The translations under genes and the position numbers were made by a program. 64,000 bases of DNA from Mastigias papua. Its lineage: Eukaryota; Cnidaria; Scyphozoa; Rhizostomeae; Mastigiidae. The stretch covers positions 8,614,407 through 8,678,406 of the forward strand of contig OZ025274.1 in assembly GCA_964019165.1 (NCBI GenBank), read 5' to 3'. Below the pieces are notes generated by a model. That model saw only the letters and a program-made list of their open reading frames with translations, made no database searches and was not told where the DNA came from. This document shows, piece after piece, positions 21,780 to 34,690 of this stretch; positions within the stretch are counted from its first letter, which is position 1; each line of letters opens with the position of its first letter.

Positions 21780-23496
21780 GCAGGTCCTTGAACTCCTTGA
21801 AAAGTGCTTGAATTTGAAATTTCATTTCAAGAGCACTTGAAAATCCCAGAAAATGGGAATTGTTCCTTGAAAATTGATCACACTCCTTGAAATTTATGAG
21901 TGTTCACTGTTTACATCAGTCAGAGCAATAGAGAATGCAGATAGGTTACAGAAGGTCGTACAGGTAAACTCGTTACATGCCTAGAAATGTTCCATTTTCG
22001 TTATTTAGGCTTCCTTGGTATTCACGCATGCGCTATAATATCCTAGGAGAACGATGAGACATTTGCCTGCAGTCCGCTTAACTTATGGTTACTCAACTAA
22101 AATTGAAAAAGCAACAGAAATAATTGGTGACCTCTTTTTCAAAATAAAACCTTTTACTTTTCTATTGTTTCAAACATGTAGAAAAACGTTTCATCTCAAC
22201 ATATGGCTTCCGTTCGAATGCTTTTGCTATGGAAGTGTACAGATTGTGCTTAACCTAGATTCTTGACAATATACTCAAAGTGATCCTACAAGACAAAATG
22301 CCGAGTGGAATGTTGCATGATATCCATGAATGTATAAATGTATGTCATATTGTGTACTTATTGTTCCGGAGTGATGCTTTGCCACAAAATTGCAACATGT
22401 AGTTTTGTAGAAAGCAAATTCCTTCTACAGGAAACTCGAAGAGGAGTCTAGAATTTCTATTTTGAGCAATAACAGACTCAACCTATTCTATCAAGGCATA
22501 TTCCCATGGCTTCTAGGATCGAGTCATATGGTCAGATTTTGGCAACTTTGACCTAAAAGTTTCCCACAGAAAGCAAATTGCCCAGCAAATTACGTAAATG
22601 CTCCAATTTTGAAGTCTCTAGCATAATTTTTCCAACTTTAGCAACCATTTGATCCCAGGAATTAGTTCCGAAACGTTTATATGGACTGTGTCAAAATTTT
22701 GGTGGTGTCGCAGTATGAAATAGAAAAAATGGATGTGTCTTTTCTGGAATTGTCAATATAATTTGCAACTTAATATGGCGTTACTTTTCGTCGTGTTTAT
22801 CCTTCGATTTAAGAAAATTTGATTGGAGTGTATGTGCTGAGACCCCAGTGCTCTCCCTGTAATTGTGCCCCTTTACTAGGGATAGAAATTATGCTAACAA
22901 GGTCATTCCATGTAAATTCACCAGATAGAATGTGAAATTGGCAGCCAACCTACTTGATTTTGTTAACTGTTTGGCCAATTCCACAAAATGAGGGCAAAGC
23001 CACACTGAAAATTCAGCACAGTACCTTTATCAGTATTTTCAATTTTGTCCATAGTTTGGCTTAAAATTTACTCATTGGTGGCAAGTTTGAATTGCACTTA
23101 GATTTACTTGGTTACAATTTTCTAAATAATTCCAAAACCAGGCACCTTAATTGATGAAAGGTCTCCCATTATTTTCTGCAACGGTAGATGATGGGGGTGA
23201 CTTTGCATTTCCTGGAGAAATATCTTTACATCTTGCATCTCGCCTTCTAAATATGTGAATAGTCTGTTGGTTCTACAGAACTTTGCCGAAAAAGTGAACG
23301 AACGAATGACATCCTTTCTTTGCACGCAAGCATATATAGGAAACTTGGTGAACAAAATTTGCATAGTTCTTCGTAAATTTGACTTTCAATACATCTGAAA
23401 CTGATTGAATTTAAAGAATCATATATATGGGGCCGCAAGTTCTGGGCATTAGTAAAATGATTTTAGGAACTGAGCATTAGTGGACGCCCAATTCTA
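21780..23496. other. Intron with degenerate short repeats, no gene seen
   Basis: 21790-21900 contains repeated CTTGAAA-type units (CCTTGAAAAGTGCTTGAATT), like a small non-autonomous repeat. A degenerate Penelope-terminal motif, GTCTGTTGGTTCTACAGAAC, lies at 23262-23281. No ORF or RNA gene is supportable between. Confidence 0.4.
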
Positions 23497-24921
23497 TGTC
23501 AAAGGAATGTCAACAGGTCATAGACTCTGACAGGCTCCCAGACGAAACAAACGACAAAACGCCATGAAATCAGTGATTCATCTGAGATCAAGTTTCGAAT
23601 TTCACGCCAAATTTTCATTTAATTTCACTTCATTTCATTTTCATATAATTTAAGGAGGGTGGCCCTTCAGCTACAATTTAGGTTTTCAAGGGGCCCTCCA
23701 TTTAAATTACAATATAATGTCTAAAAATAGACATAAAATAGCTTACAAGTAAATAATTAAAAATCATTAAAATACCTTTAAAATACAAATAAATTTACGA
23801 ATTATTAATAAAAAAAAACCAAAAAGATTCCTAATTGTCCTTTAAAAGTCTTTCTTTAAAAATCTTCAGGGATACCTTCTTAATTTCAGGTTAAAGGGCA
23901 TTCCATGATTTTGCACCGCTAAAACAAAAGCAGTTTTGCCCATTGTTTGTTGCTTTCTTAGGCAGTTGTAAGTCCGTAGTGGTATTTCAGAGAACTCTTA
24001 GATGATTTTCTGAGTTTCTTATCAATAAATCTGATATATACTTAGGTGTTAGGCCATTAAGTGCCTTGAATACCATAGTGTTAATCTCGGTATCAGTCAT
24101 ATCTTGGATTGTTTTTAACCCGAGAGCATTTAGAAGTGGTCTGGCATCAGCATCGAAGTGGCTGTTTGTCAGTATCCTTGCTGCTCGATTTTGAAGTTTT
24201 TGCAAGTGGTTCTTTTCAGTTGCGCCACATTTACCCCAAACTGAGCAACAGTATCTAAAATGGGGCTCAACGATACCGCTATATAATGTTTTTAGAGTGC
24301 CTTGAGTTAAAAAGATTTTAGCATGTTTCAAAAAGCCAATTGCTCTACTGATTTTTATTGAAAGAGCTTTGATATGGCCTGTCTAATTAAGGTTATTATC
24401 CACTTGTACACCTAGATATTAGGTAAATTGGACATTATCGATTCGTTCTTCTTGTATGCTCAAAAATAATTCATTACTATTTTCAGATAACCACTTTTCC
24501 TTCTGCTTTGTTAATTTAGCCATAGCCTTTGTTTTAGTAACATTGAGAGACAGTCTGTTGCCCTTCAACCATTCAAAGACCGAAGTAAGGTCCTTGTTCA
24601 TTGCCTCATTGAACTTTTGAACGTCATCAGACCGATAGGAGAGACTAGTATCGTCAGCGTACATTGCTATCATGGAATTTGGACAGCTTGTGGTAGATCA
24701 TTATATTGTGATTTAAATGGAGGGCCTCTTGAAAACCTAAATTGTAGCTGAAGGGCCACCCTCCTTAAATTATATGAAAATGAAATGAAATGAAATTAAA
24801 TGAAAATTTGATGTGAAATTCGAAACTTGATCTCAGATGAATCACTGATTTCATGGCGTTTTGTCGTTTGTTTCGTCTGGGAGCCTGTCAGAGTCTATGA
24901 CCTGTTGACATTCCTTTGACA
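23497..24921. repeat. Inverted pair of 223-bp arms around a LINE relic
   Basis: The left arm 23497-23719 and right arm 24699-24921 are inverted copies of nearly equal sequence. Each arm contains a LINE 3' hairpin (GAGGGCCCCTTGAAAACCT, TGAAGGGCCACCCTCC), its GAAAT-rich tail and about 130 bp beyond the tail. The tails therefore face outwards at both ends. Confidence 0.75.
23720..24680 (-). pseudogene. CR1/L2-type LINE reverse transcriptase relic
   Basis: Minus-strand frames at 24419-24673 and 23987-24331 cover the RT from motif C to the C-terminus: MYADDTSLSY, WLKGNRLSLNVTKTKAM, LKTLYSGIVEPHFRYCCSVW, LQKLQNRAARIL, FKALNGLTPKYI, and then SGAKSWNALN in the frame after 23987. A short disrupted gap separates them. 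The 3' untranslated hairpin falls in the left arm. Endonuclease and RT N-terminus are missing. Confidence 0.75.
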
Positions 24922-25900
24922 ATGTTTAAACAACGCCGAACATTGTCCAACACGGAATTTATCGTCGTACAGGGTGGTCAAACTTGCCGAGCGTTTGCAT
25001 ACCATTATTGTAGAACATTGGTCGTTGACATGCTCAACGTGTTTGACCAAGGCTGAGGTTGTAGGGATCTGAGGAAGTTTGCGAGATTTTATAGCGGCTT
25101 TGAGCTATCTGAGCTATATTCTTTAAGTAATGTTCAATATGTGCTAAATATAATTTTTTCCAACGTTGCCTCTGAGTCTTATAAGGAACCGCTATTCTTC
25201 ATGCCTTAAATTTCGGGTTAGATGTGAATTAAGTGACAATTCTAATTGATCCTTCTGACCTTCTATCGCATGAGTGGAAGTTAATCGGTGATTTTCTACC
25301 CTCTTCAACGTAACTCATGCCCTACTAGGCATTATTTAGAAAATAAAATCTTTGCGGAAATTATATAGTGCGCGTTGGCCGAAGTTAAACAAGTGCGGGT
25401 GATAAGAGTTACGGCAAGCTGTCATGCTTTGTGTTTTAAAGAAACCAGTTTATAAGAAACATAGTACTAGACAAGACAATGGTTTACGTTTAGGTTTCAT
25501 TATCACTGCAATTTGTTTCATTCACCTGAAAACTTTTAAGGAAATTTTTGGAACCAAAATGTAGCCAAAAATTAGGGCACTTAATTTACTGGTTTTTTCT
25601 CTTTGGAGACAGAGTGCAAAATCTTCCAAGAATAGAAGAAAATTATGGTCATGAGAAGAGTACAATTTTGGTCATGAAATGTGAAAGGGTGTAGTCCCAT
25701 TGCTTTCAGGCTCACCGTTGTTTCTACTATTGGGCTCGATCAACTCAAATTTTAAATCCATCCCTGACGACAAAATTTGATGCTACAAATTACAGTAATA
25801 TGTAAAACCGAATTCTCAAATGCTATGAATTCACATTTCTGCTCTGTTGGTGAAGAATTAGCAAATAGATAGAAGATTATGCAAATCCTTGGTTAACTGG
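24922..25900. other. Intron; small MITE-like inverted repeat, no gene
   Basis: At about 24972-25053 CAGGGTGGTCAAACTTG and the inverted CGTGTTTGACCAAGGCTG form short ends that resemble a hAT-type MITE, but no clean duplication was found. The rest holds no recognised feature. Confidence 0.35.
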
Positions 25901-27250
25901 AATGTATGCAATGAATAAATGTAGCAATAAATTCCACTTTAATAGTATTCAAGTTCAGCAAAGAAGGGATGCCATGGCTAAGATCAAAACCTCAAAAGGC
26001 CTTGGAAATGATAATATATCTAGTTATTTTCTAAGTCTTGCTTTGCCAATCATTAGTAAATCACTTAGATGCCTATTTAACAGATCTATCAGCCAGTGCA
26101 AATTCCCTGCTGCATGGAACATTGCGCAGGTGACACCAGTATTTAAAGGTGGGGACAAGAGTGCTAGAGAAAATTACCGACCAATTTCTGTCCTACCTGT
26201 CAATTCCAGGCTTTTTTAGAATACAATATACAACCAAGCGTACAAGAGCCTAAATTGCCGAGGGTTTCTATCAACCAATCAATCGGGGTTTCGGGCCCTC
26301 CACTCATGGCTCACTGAATTATTGAAAGCACTGGTAATTATCAATTATGATTAGTACAGAGGGATGGATCTCGGTAAACATATAGGAACTGTATTTGTTT
26401 ACCTGAAAAGGGCTTTAGACACTGTTGATCATGATGTTCTTTGCAGAAACTTAGCCATTATGGGGTTCAAGAGCTTGATTTAAAATGGCTCGAATCCTAT
26501 CTCTCAAATCGTAAACAGTTCACTAGAATTGACAGTGTAGGCTGTAGCATCCGAAAGATAAATATTAGAGTTCCCCAAGGCCCGTGCCTTGGCCCTGAGC
26601 TATTCCTGATTTACATATATGATCTGCCTTATTCAGCCAAAAATGCACAGGTCTCTATCTATGCTGATGAAACCAGCATGGCGCTTCAATCTGAAAACGT
26701 ATCTCAGCTGATCGCAGCACTGAATGACGACCATAGGAATTTACATCTTTGGCTCAAGGGAAATAAACTATCTCTAAATGTAGCCAAAACCCAATCATTG
26801 TTCATTTCCACTACAAATAGGCAAGCTATTTTGATGGACCAGGCAGTGACTCTAGATCTTGATATCTGCAATGCACCAGTAGAGGTTGCTGAAAACATCA
26901 AGTATTTAGGGATGTACGTTGATAAATCTTTGGAGTGGAAAAAGAAGATCCAAGAGAATTCAAAAGGTTTTCGTCGTCCTTGGGAGTAATTAAGTATTGC
27001 AAACAATTTTTGCCATTCTACACATTGAAGTGTCTCTATTACAGCATTGTGGACCCACATTTCCGATATTGTTGCCCAGTCAGGACCCAGTATTTACCTT
27101 ACCTATTTATGTATTTAACCTTTTCTTAATTTTTCGTTAGAGGATAATTTACAATTAGGTTTTTAAATTTTTTGATCGCATTTTTGTATGTAAATTGAGG
27201 GCTCCTTGAAAACCAGCCATGGCTGAAGGTATACCCTCCCTAAACATTTT
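25901..27250 (+). pseudogene. CR1/L2-type LINE reverse transcriptase relic
   Basis: Broken by stops and frame changes near 26220-26440 and 26985. Visible blocks: KTSKGLGNDNISSYF, AQVTPVFKGGD, RENYRPISVLPV, NQSGFR, LSHYGVQELDLKWLESYLS, VPQGPCLGPELF and YADETSM (26660-26677), then LGMYVDKSLEWKKKI and SIVDPHFRYCCPV. The catalytic YADD reads YADE, which would inactivate the enzyme. The 3' hairpin CTCCTTGAAAACCAGCC and an A-rich tail follow at about 27195-27290. Confidence 0.78.
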
Positions 27251-27290
27251 TAATAAAATAAATAGAAAAATGAAAAATAAGAGAAATTTG

Positions 27291-30240
27291 ACATTTTGGG
27301 TCAACGCTCTTTCTCAAATACATGCGCACCCAGTTGAAGGACGGACACATATATGCTATTATCTAACCCAGCCAAGCATCATTATTAGGATTATTATCAT
27401 TGCCTCTTTCAAGTCTTTCCAACCTTAAAAGTTGTGTTATTTACAGATATTAGTCAAAGTGTCCACCTGCCGATTGTTTTATGTTGTTGACTGCATTTTG
27501 ATACTGCTAAAGTCTCCGATGAACCAGTTTCCAATCACAACCTTGTCAAACCCTTTGAAGCCTTCAGGAGTTCTGGGGATATTCGTATTGAGTACCTTTT
27601 ACAGGGTTTGATCAGGTTCAAAGCTGCGAATAATGAGTGGCCGGACTCAAATTTCCTTCTCGTACGCATGTCAAGAACCATATATATTCAACAGAGGGCA
27701 AATAGGATTAGTGTAAAAACTTGATTTTCTAAGTGATATGGGGTTGTGTATAAGTGATAAACATTCTCTGGTCAATTGTGAATTATGCTGGGTTGAGAAT
27801 AGAAAGCAATAGCTAAAGGAATCTTCATATTTTGTTCAATTGTACTGAGAGGAACGATGGTGATAGATGATAGAACATATGATCCTCCCCTGAGAGTAGT
27901 TGCTTTTCCCACCTGGGCTGGTACAATATTCCATAATTTTACCCCGCGGTACACGTCATTAAAGATTTAAAAATTATTTATCATCAATATAATGCAAAAG
28001 TAGTACGCTGTTTCTAGCATCACCTGTAATATCTAAAGTAGGAAGAAAAATTTAAAAATATGTGAACCATCGTTGACATCTCAGTGCAAGGGTTTGGTTG
28101 TTTTCAGCATCAAAAATCGGAAAAGATTATGTTCCATTCATAAGTAATACAGGTTTGCTAGCACTTCACCCTCATCGCCATGTGTTACATTCATAGAGAT
28201 TTGTGATACTTGTACGACTAGCACAAAAGCTGACCAAATCTAATGTATATCTAGAGAAGCACATGATTACTATATTGTAAGTAACATACAAGAACACTAC
28301 AGAAATATAACCTGGACGGTATTGTTGACACAGAATTTGGACGTTGCCTCATGACATGAATGTGTTTTTCATTGTTTTAAATTACTTATAGTCTTTTTTT
28401 GAAAGTGAAATCCAGTCTGATGTGATGTGCAGTTGGCTTCAAACTTTTATAAATCTATTGATAAAAAGTATAAACAGTTATGTTTAAATAAGAAATTGAG
28501 CTTTGTTCGCATGGTCTTAATATTGTTATTGTTTACATTAGTTCGATACTGTCTTCTATTTCACAGGGCGCAAAACCACTTTGAATACCCCGTTTACCAA
28601 AGAGCTTCCGTTTCCCTGAAGTAGCAATTCTTTTTGAAGCACTGATTTGTGCATTGCATGAAGGTTTTAGTGTCCATTAGACTTCAAATGAGTGCAAGTA
28701 CATGAGGCGTCGAGCTCGCTGTCTTACTTTCCACTTAAACAGGTTCCTTGGAAAGGCTTTGTCCAGAGTAGCACCAAGTGATTTCTCTTAAGTACTGTCA
28801 ACTATTCTCATATCCCCAATTTTATTCAAGTAGTATCAAATGACTTTTCGTTTAATTTAACTTCATGTAGCTGTTTTCAAATAGTAATTGTTTCCTTGTC
28901 TGATGTTTTGATTATAGTGTAGTGCTTGCAATCGTACAAATAGATATGCATTTTCATGAGCAAAATTGGAACTTTTATGAACATAAATCAATCGTTCAGG
29001 TAGATGTTGAATAGATCATATAAAATAACTACCAAAAGTCTTGGAACAGATACATTATTTTTGACACAAAGCAAACTCCCCCACTCCCCCCAAAGAACAA
29101 TGTTGAATTAGTCAAGGATTACTGGCAGCAGATATGTTGATTCGTTCTCAAGGAGCACTCAGACAACTAAGCCTTCACTTTGACAAAGTTTTAAGAAGGG
29201 GGGGGGGGGCATTGCTAGCCTTAAAATTTGGCCGGAAGTTTACCATTGTCAAACAAACTGCAGTACACAATAGCTGTTCAATAAATTTGGCAGTGATTGT
29301 AGATTGTAGTTCATCTACATCACTTTGTTCTATGACGCTTCATGTTTTCCCTCTTCTTGTTTTGCTATTTTGCTTTTCATCTGATTCCTTTGCCTTAGAA
29401 GTGTTGCACAGTATTATATCAGCTATTGTCAGTAAGCATCTAAATTTTTTAGGGTGCCTTGGCATGTTCATTGGAGAAGTGCATAACGTGTGCATTAACG
29501 CTGGACCACTCATTAATGGGAATATCTGTCAGAATTAATGCACAAGAAGTGGTCAGTCACACGTTTAAGAGGACACTATTTCAAGATCTTGAAGGTGAGG
29601 ACATGGTTTTTCCCATTATCAGATGTCATATCTCACTTTGGTGTATGTTCAATTTCTTTTGAATTGTAATTTAGAATAATGATATTACTTCAAACGTGTT
29701 TTAGATTGTTTGATGCTTTTTGGCCAATCCTTACTATGAAACAACGAGCTTTGTCAACATATCCAGGAGGCGAATGACATTTGTAGAAAGCCATATAACT
29801 CATATAGTAGCATTAGTCAGGACAGGAAGACATAATTCATAAATGAAGTAGGGTATACACTGCGGTACGAGTCAAATATTATCATCAAATCGGGCATATA
29901 TATATGAAAGACACAAGACCATCACTTTTCTATGTACACACTATTATTCTTCACTAGAAGAGACAAAAGTGAATGAGTCACGAGCTGTCAATCGATTGTC
30001 TTGTGATACTGTACCGCACTGTACTTTGTAGTTGTACACAAAATAAATTCACAAGGCCATGCAGCTTCCTATTGCATTACCTTGGTGTTATTTGGATTAT
30101 CTAGATACTCAGAGAATTCGCTCAATAGTTTAATTGAGTTGAACTACTGAGCGAACGAGAAACCAGTCGCAGCGAAAGGGATTTCCGTTCACTACGCATG
30201 CTCATAGGGCCAGTCGCTCATTCGCGCAACCAAAGCGACC
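27291..30240. other. Intron, mostly without recognisable features
   Basis: A short minus-strand piece at about 27880-27954 (YRGVKLWNIVPAQV) resembles the C-terminal region of a LINE RT. A sequence at 29032-29052 (CCAAAAGTCTTGGAACAG) resembles one end of the MITE found complete at 38930. A G10 run lies at 29199-29208. The 134-codon frame at 29134-29538 has no recognisable homology and is probably chance. Confidence 0.35.
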
Positions 30241-31020
30241 AAGTGGAAACTGGCCTTAAAGTTAGAACTGCCCTATACGGATTAATTCAAGTTGTCCTCA
30301 GGGATAGTATTTAGTGGAACTCTATATCTGATGAGGTAAAGTCAAGCCAATCTAAAGCCTCATTCAAAGTTCATATCAAATCATGGAGTGGAGATGGTTG
30401 TTATTGTAACGTTCATTCATTCATTTCAGTCATTTAAATCATTTACCCACGGTTACCCCATCAATCGAAGAAGTCAATGATATACTCATAGCCCATGGAA
30501 AAGCCGAAGGTTTAAATGAGAATATACTGCAAATTCTCTTATATGGTGATAAAGATTTGCCATTGGAAATAGGCAAGCTAATTTTGAATTTGACTATAAA
30601 ATATCTGTTTGAAACTAAACGCTTTGACTAAAGACTATCCATGTCTCTTCATAGGCCAAAGACATACCTTTTCTGGAAATGTATAAGTATCTGTAATTCC
30701 CCTATGTGTTTATGGTAGCTTTTACTTTTTAATCGAATTGCCATACCTTGCAGTTAACGTGAAACTCAATTTCTAAACATAACAACCATTTAAAGAAATT
30801 ATTTTAAATGAAGACAATGAAGGTATATGATTGGTAATAGTTAATGGCAAGATATGGTCATTCCATGCCGTGTTTAGTGTTTTAGTGTGTCATGGCCCCG
30901 GGGTAGTCATATTTATTGTTCCCCGGGGTATCGTTCTTGTCATGTATGTAATGTAGCTTATAGGTAATAGTAGGAAGTAATTTTGTCATGTAAATTTTTA
31001 ATGGTAAAAAGAAAACATCG
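30241..31020 (+). pseudogene. LINE C-terminus and 3' UTR
   Basis: Frames near 30290-30415 (SDEVKSSQSKASFKVHIKSW) and 30450-30631 (ILLYGDKDLPLEIGKL, ending ETKRFD and a stop) match the C-terminus of the LINE at 19059-21317. The 3' UTR carries the paired motif GGCCCCGGGGTAGTCAT and CCCCGGGGTATCG. A related 3' UTR recurs at 34377-34690. Confidence 0.6.
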
Positions 31021-31079
31021 AGGAAGATTGCTTTACAGAGGGTCTTGCATAAAATCTAAGAAAAATTATTTATCCTTTA

Positions 31080-31855
31080 AAAACCGTACCCTAATTACAA
31101 TAGTGCATAAATAAATAAAAGGAAAGAAACAGCAAAATAATTCATTTATTTACAGCGTCTTTAAACGCGTTGAAAGAGGATGTCTCCTTGACTTCCAGAT
31201 CTAAGTAGTTCCAGACTCGAGCACCAGGATATGAGAAAGTTCTTTGACCACTGCACGTTTTCACTAGAGGGATTTGGAGATCAGTTGCCGTGTTTCTCAA
31301 ATTTTCCCTACTACATGCCGACGTTTTCTTAAAAATTTATGACATAGTGTGGAGCAAGCTCATTTATTGATTTATAGACCATGCAGGCTGTCTCGACTTT
31401 TATCATATCCGCTACCATAGGCCAATTTAGAGTTTTTATTAGGGCATTAGCGGAAGAATCATAGCTGCTGTTGGTCACAATTCTAGCTGCACGGTTTTTG
31501 AAGTTTTTGCAGCACCTGCAACCTAGCCCCCCACATGCCCCCCCCGAACTGAACAGCAGTAGCGGAGGTGCGGTTCAACGATACCACGATACATTTTGCA
31601 GAGAGTGTCATGCGGCAGTAACTTCCTGGCATATTTAAGGAATCAAATTGCACGAGAGACCTTAGATTGTACAAAATGGATATGTTCGTCCCAAGACAGA
31701 TGTCTATCAATCTGTACCCCTAAATATTTGACGTTATCTACCATTTCGACTTCGGAGCCACCAATAGAAAAAGAGGTAGGTTCGACTAGCTGTGTCGAAA
31801 TCTTCTTCAGTTTGGGGCGTGATCCAATAACCATCATCTGTGTCTGATATATTAG
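31080..31855 (-). pseudogene. CR1/L2-type LINE RT C-terminal relic
   Basis: The minus strand reads NVKYLGVQIDRHLSWDEHI, then RGIVEPHLRYCCSV, QIPLVKTCSGQRTFSY, VWNYLDLEVKETSSFNAFK and a stop near 31140, with frame changes in between. RT motifs A-C are absent. Confidence 0.7.
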
Positions 31856-32165
31856 CTGGAGTCATGATATATTGTACTTATGTAAATAGTTGGTATGAAT
31901 TAGTTACCCTATTCTTAGGATTATCTATCGTGTTTTACACCCCAATTTAAAGAAACTCTTATGTCCTGGGTATAATATCAAACTGTATGCGGTTATAGAA
32001 TTTTGACGTGGGATAATGAGGTTACCCTGCATATGAGTATTTTTAATTAGGTTAGTTATATTTTCGTTTACGCAGGGCACATTGTAAATCAGTTTATTAC
32101 TGATTGTATTGTATACCCTGTTGAAATAAATAAAAATGAATTGAAAATGAAATGTGCTGCAACTA
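31856..32165 (+). repeat. Likely LINE 3' UTR fragment
   Basis: Shares TTGGTATGAATTAGTTACC and TTAGGATTA with a sequence at 33745-33790, so it belongs to a repeated family. It ends with AAATAAATAAAAATG-rich sequence, typical of a LINE tail. Confidence 0.4.
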
Positions 32166-33735
32166 CCTCCAGGTCACCCTTGAGCAAGGTGTAGTCCTGT
32201 CAGTCCCCCCCGGAACCTTGAAATACCGTATTGGCGTCCTGCAGAGGATAGTCTGTCGTATGATTAGGGGGGACTCTTTAGTCTTGGTTGACAGCCCCCG
32301 TAGCCCGTAGAGATGGTGTCTCAATAATAATACCGTGGTTGTGGTACCTCATTACCACTACTCTCAATTGAGTGTGATGACTGCAATCAGGTTACCAAAT
32401 AGCAGCATAAATGAGACCAGATCACAGTGTGAAGGCCTCTCGTCCGGTAGGTGTCCCTTGGAGGAGCAACGTGGGCCTGGCCGTCATCCTGTTACTGCCC
32501 GAAGGATCGAAAGAAGGACATGATATCAACATGATAACAAGATAATTATGGAATGCTACTACCAGAGTGAACCAAAGCGGAAGGGATATCGGAAAAGAAT
32601 GCTCAAGTGTTGGGTAGAAAAGGGAATGTTTCCTGTAACTGAGCAGAGACTACTGGTCCAGAAAAATAATATTATAAAGAATCACTGGCTGACTGATCTT
32701 GAACTTGGAGAGATTAGAAGAATTATGGAGGAATTAGAACCAGGAATCATGCTTGAAGAAGCTGCAGCTGATGCTAGGGAAGTTTGCAGCATAGAGTCGC
32801 CAGATAAATGTAGTGAAAATGAGGAAATCGATGATAGTAATGAGAGGAACGTAAATGTAAATGAAGAAGAAAATATACTTATCAAGAGACTGAAAGACAT
32901 CTTATCTAATAATGAAAGATTACCATCTTGGAGAGGAGTAGAAAAGGGAAGATTGCAATCTGTAGTTCACAAGGTTGATACTTTACTTGGAAAAATGATG
33001 ACAAATAATATCACTGACACAAATAACTTGATATATGCAGGTGCAGTGTTAGCTAAAAAGTTGCTAGGATTGAGGAAGACCGACCAGAATGCAAAAGAGA
33101 GCCATGGTGGAAAAGAGGACTTAAAGGACAAGTGAAGGAAGTGTGCAAAGATCTTAGTCGTGTAAATATTTTGGTGGTCTGAATAAAATCAAGCAATGGC
33201 ATAGAACCAACCTTCAGAACAAGCATAAAATAAAACAGAAGGGATTTGCCACTGTAAACGAAGAAGTATCACAAAGAATGAAAGTAGCCAAACGAAAAAT
33301 AAAGCGGTACAGCGATAGGATCAACCAATATCCACAGAATATGACATTTTGGAACAATCAAAGTAAATTTTACCAAGACGTATATAGGGGTGGAACGCAT
33401 GAGTTGTATGCCAGGTTTAGAAGCAGCAAAGGAATTTTGGGAAGGAATTTCGGGAAGGAATTTTGGGATGGATTTTTGGGAGTAGTGAAAGTGCACAGTG
33501 ACTCAGCTGAAAGGTTTGAGCAATTTAAAAATGAAATGAGGAGACAGAGAGTAGAGGAAGGAGCGGTGAATATGACAAAGAACAATCTGCAGCAGATACT
33601 GAGAAAAATACCCAACTAGAAAGCACCAGGCCCGGATGGGGTATAAGAATACTGGGTGAAAAACTTCGGAAGCATGCACGAACCCCTTAAAAACACCTAT
33701 AACAGTGCCTAAAAGAAGGTACTCCTAACTGGATG
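32166..33735 (+). pseudogene. Restriction-like-endonuclease LINE, 5' part of the ORF
   Basis: An untranslated leader with CCACCCTT-like and GGAC-rich sequence precedes an ORF at 32548-33135 (MECYYQSEPKRKGYRKRMLK, WVEKGMFPVTEQRL, RLPSWRGVEKGRLQSVV, NLIYAGAVLAKKLLGL). After a stop and frame change the protein continues at 33278-33619 (RKIKRYSDRINQY, NNQSKFYQDV, LQQILRKIPN) and then KAPGPDGV, the start of the RT fingers. The rest is truncated. I recognise this as the N-terminal part of LINEs that carry an R2-like endonuclease, based on the related C-terminal pieces at 34853-35411 and 45490-46861. Confidence 0.6.
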
Positions 33736-33984
33736 ACAGATAGTTGGTATGCATTAGTTACCGTATTGTTAGGATTAACTATACTGTTTTGCCCCCAAAG
33801 TTAAATATATTCTTTGGTATTGTTATTGTTTTTCATACTGTAGCTAACATAATACAATTAGCCAAGAATAACCACCAATAGTTTGTTAATTGCATAGTAC
33901 ATTGTTAGATCAAGAGTTTTTGCTGCTTCATCTTCACTTTGGATAAGGGAAAACATCACTCTATGAATAATACCGTCACTATCC
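33736..33984. other. LINE-tail-like spacer
   Basis: Resembles 31880-31960 (TTGGTATGCATTAGTTACC). No gene. Confidence 0.35.
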
Positions 33985-34376
33985 ATTAGCACTATTCTTT
34001 GCATGTCTCTTGCTACTTAATTGACAAGTCCTTGATCTATGAACACCTTTTTAAGCTCATTCTTTATGCCTTCATTCCATCTCCAAGTGCACTTATTATC
34101 ACTGGAATCACGTTAACTGCATGCCTAGAACGCCATTACTTAGTTTCAGCTGCTAATTGTTTATATTTTGTCAATGTTTCCCATCTCTTTGCATCAATAA
34201 TCTGTTGCCGTGGGCATGCCGTATAGCAGGTAAAAATTTTTTTGTCTGACTTTGATTCAATTAGTAAATCTGGTCATCGCTTTATTATTATATGTATGCA
34301 GTCAGCATTTGCTCAGGCTGTTTGAATTGCCGTTACCACATCTGTTAGGTGGGTTGTAGCAAATGGCCAAGGGCTA
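33985..34376 (-). pseudogene. Restriction-like-endonuclease LINE C-terminal relic
   Basis: The minus strand reads RQQIIDAKRWETLTKYKQLA and, after a stop, HAVNVIPVIISALGDGMK. These resemble the segment after the nuclease core in the related copies at 34853 and 46667. The relic is strongly decayed. Confidence 0.45.
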
Positions 34377-34690
34377 ACTCCAAGAAAAGTTTTCTTCATT
34401 AGTTTCATTTACCCTTGCCATCACTTTGATCTGACGTCTAATATGAAGCAGACCTAAGTATCGAATTGTTCTTATTATCCGTAGTGTTGTTTCTAGCTCT
34501 TTAGTTTCAGTTATTTAAGTAGTTTTTTCTTTTTTGTCTTTTATCTATGTTGATCCCCTTGGGGTAGACATGGCCTTTTGCTCCCCTGGGGTGTTCGTCC
34601 CAGTAGTATTGTAAAGTAATTATTGTAAGTATTGTAGACCGTAAATATGTATTGTAGTATTTTATTGGAATATAAAAAAAAAAAAAAAAA
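34377..34690 (+). repeat. 5'-truncated LINE 3' end with poly(A), inserted into another LINE
   Basis: Contains CCCCTTGGGGTAGACATGGC and CTCCCCTGGGGTGTTCG, the same paired 3' UTR motif as at 30890-30930, and ends in an A18-type run at 34673-34690. AGGGCTAAC occurs on both sides (34367-34375, and after the A-run at about 34690), a likely target duplication of about 9 bp. Confidence 0.6.

Noticed and set aside
29134..29538. 134-codon ORF with a hydrophobic middle
   Set aside because: No recognisable domain, a G10 run inside and low-complexity surroundings; likely chance.
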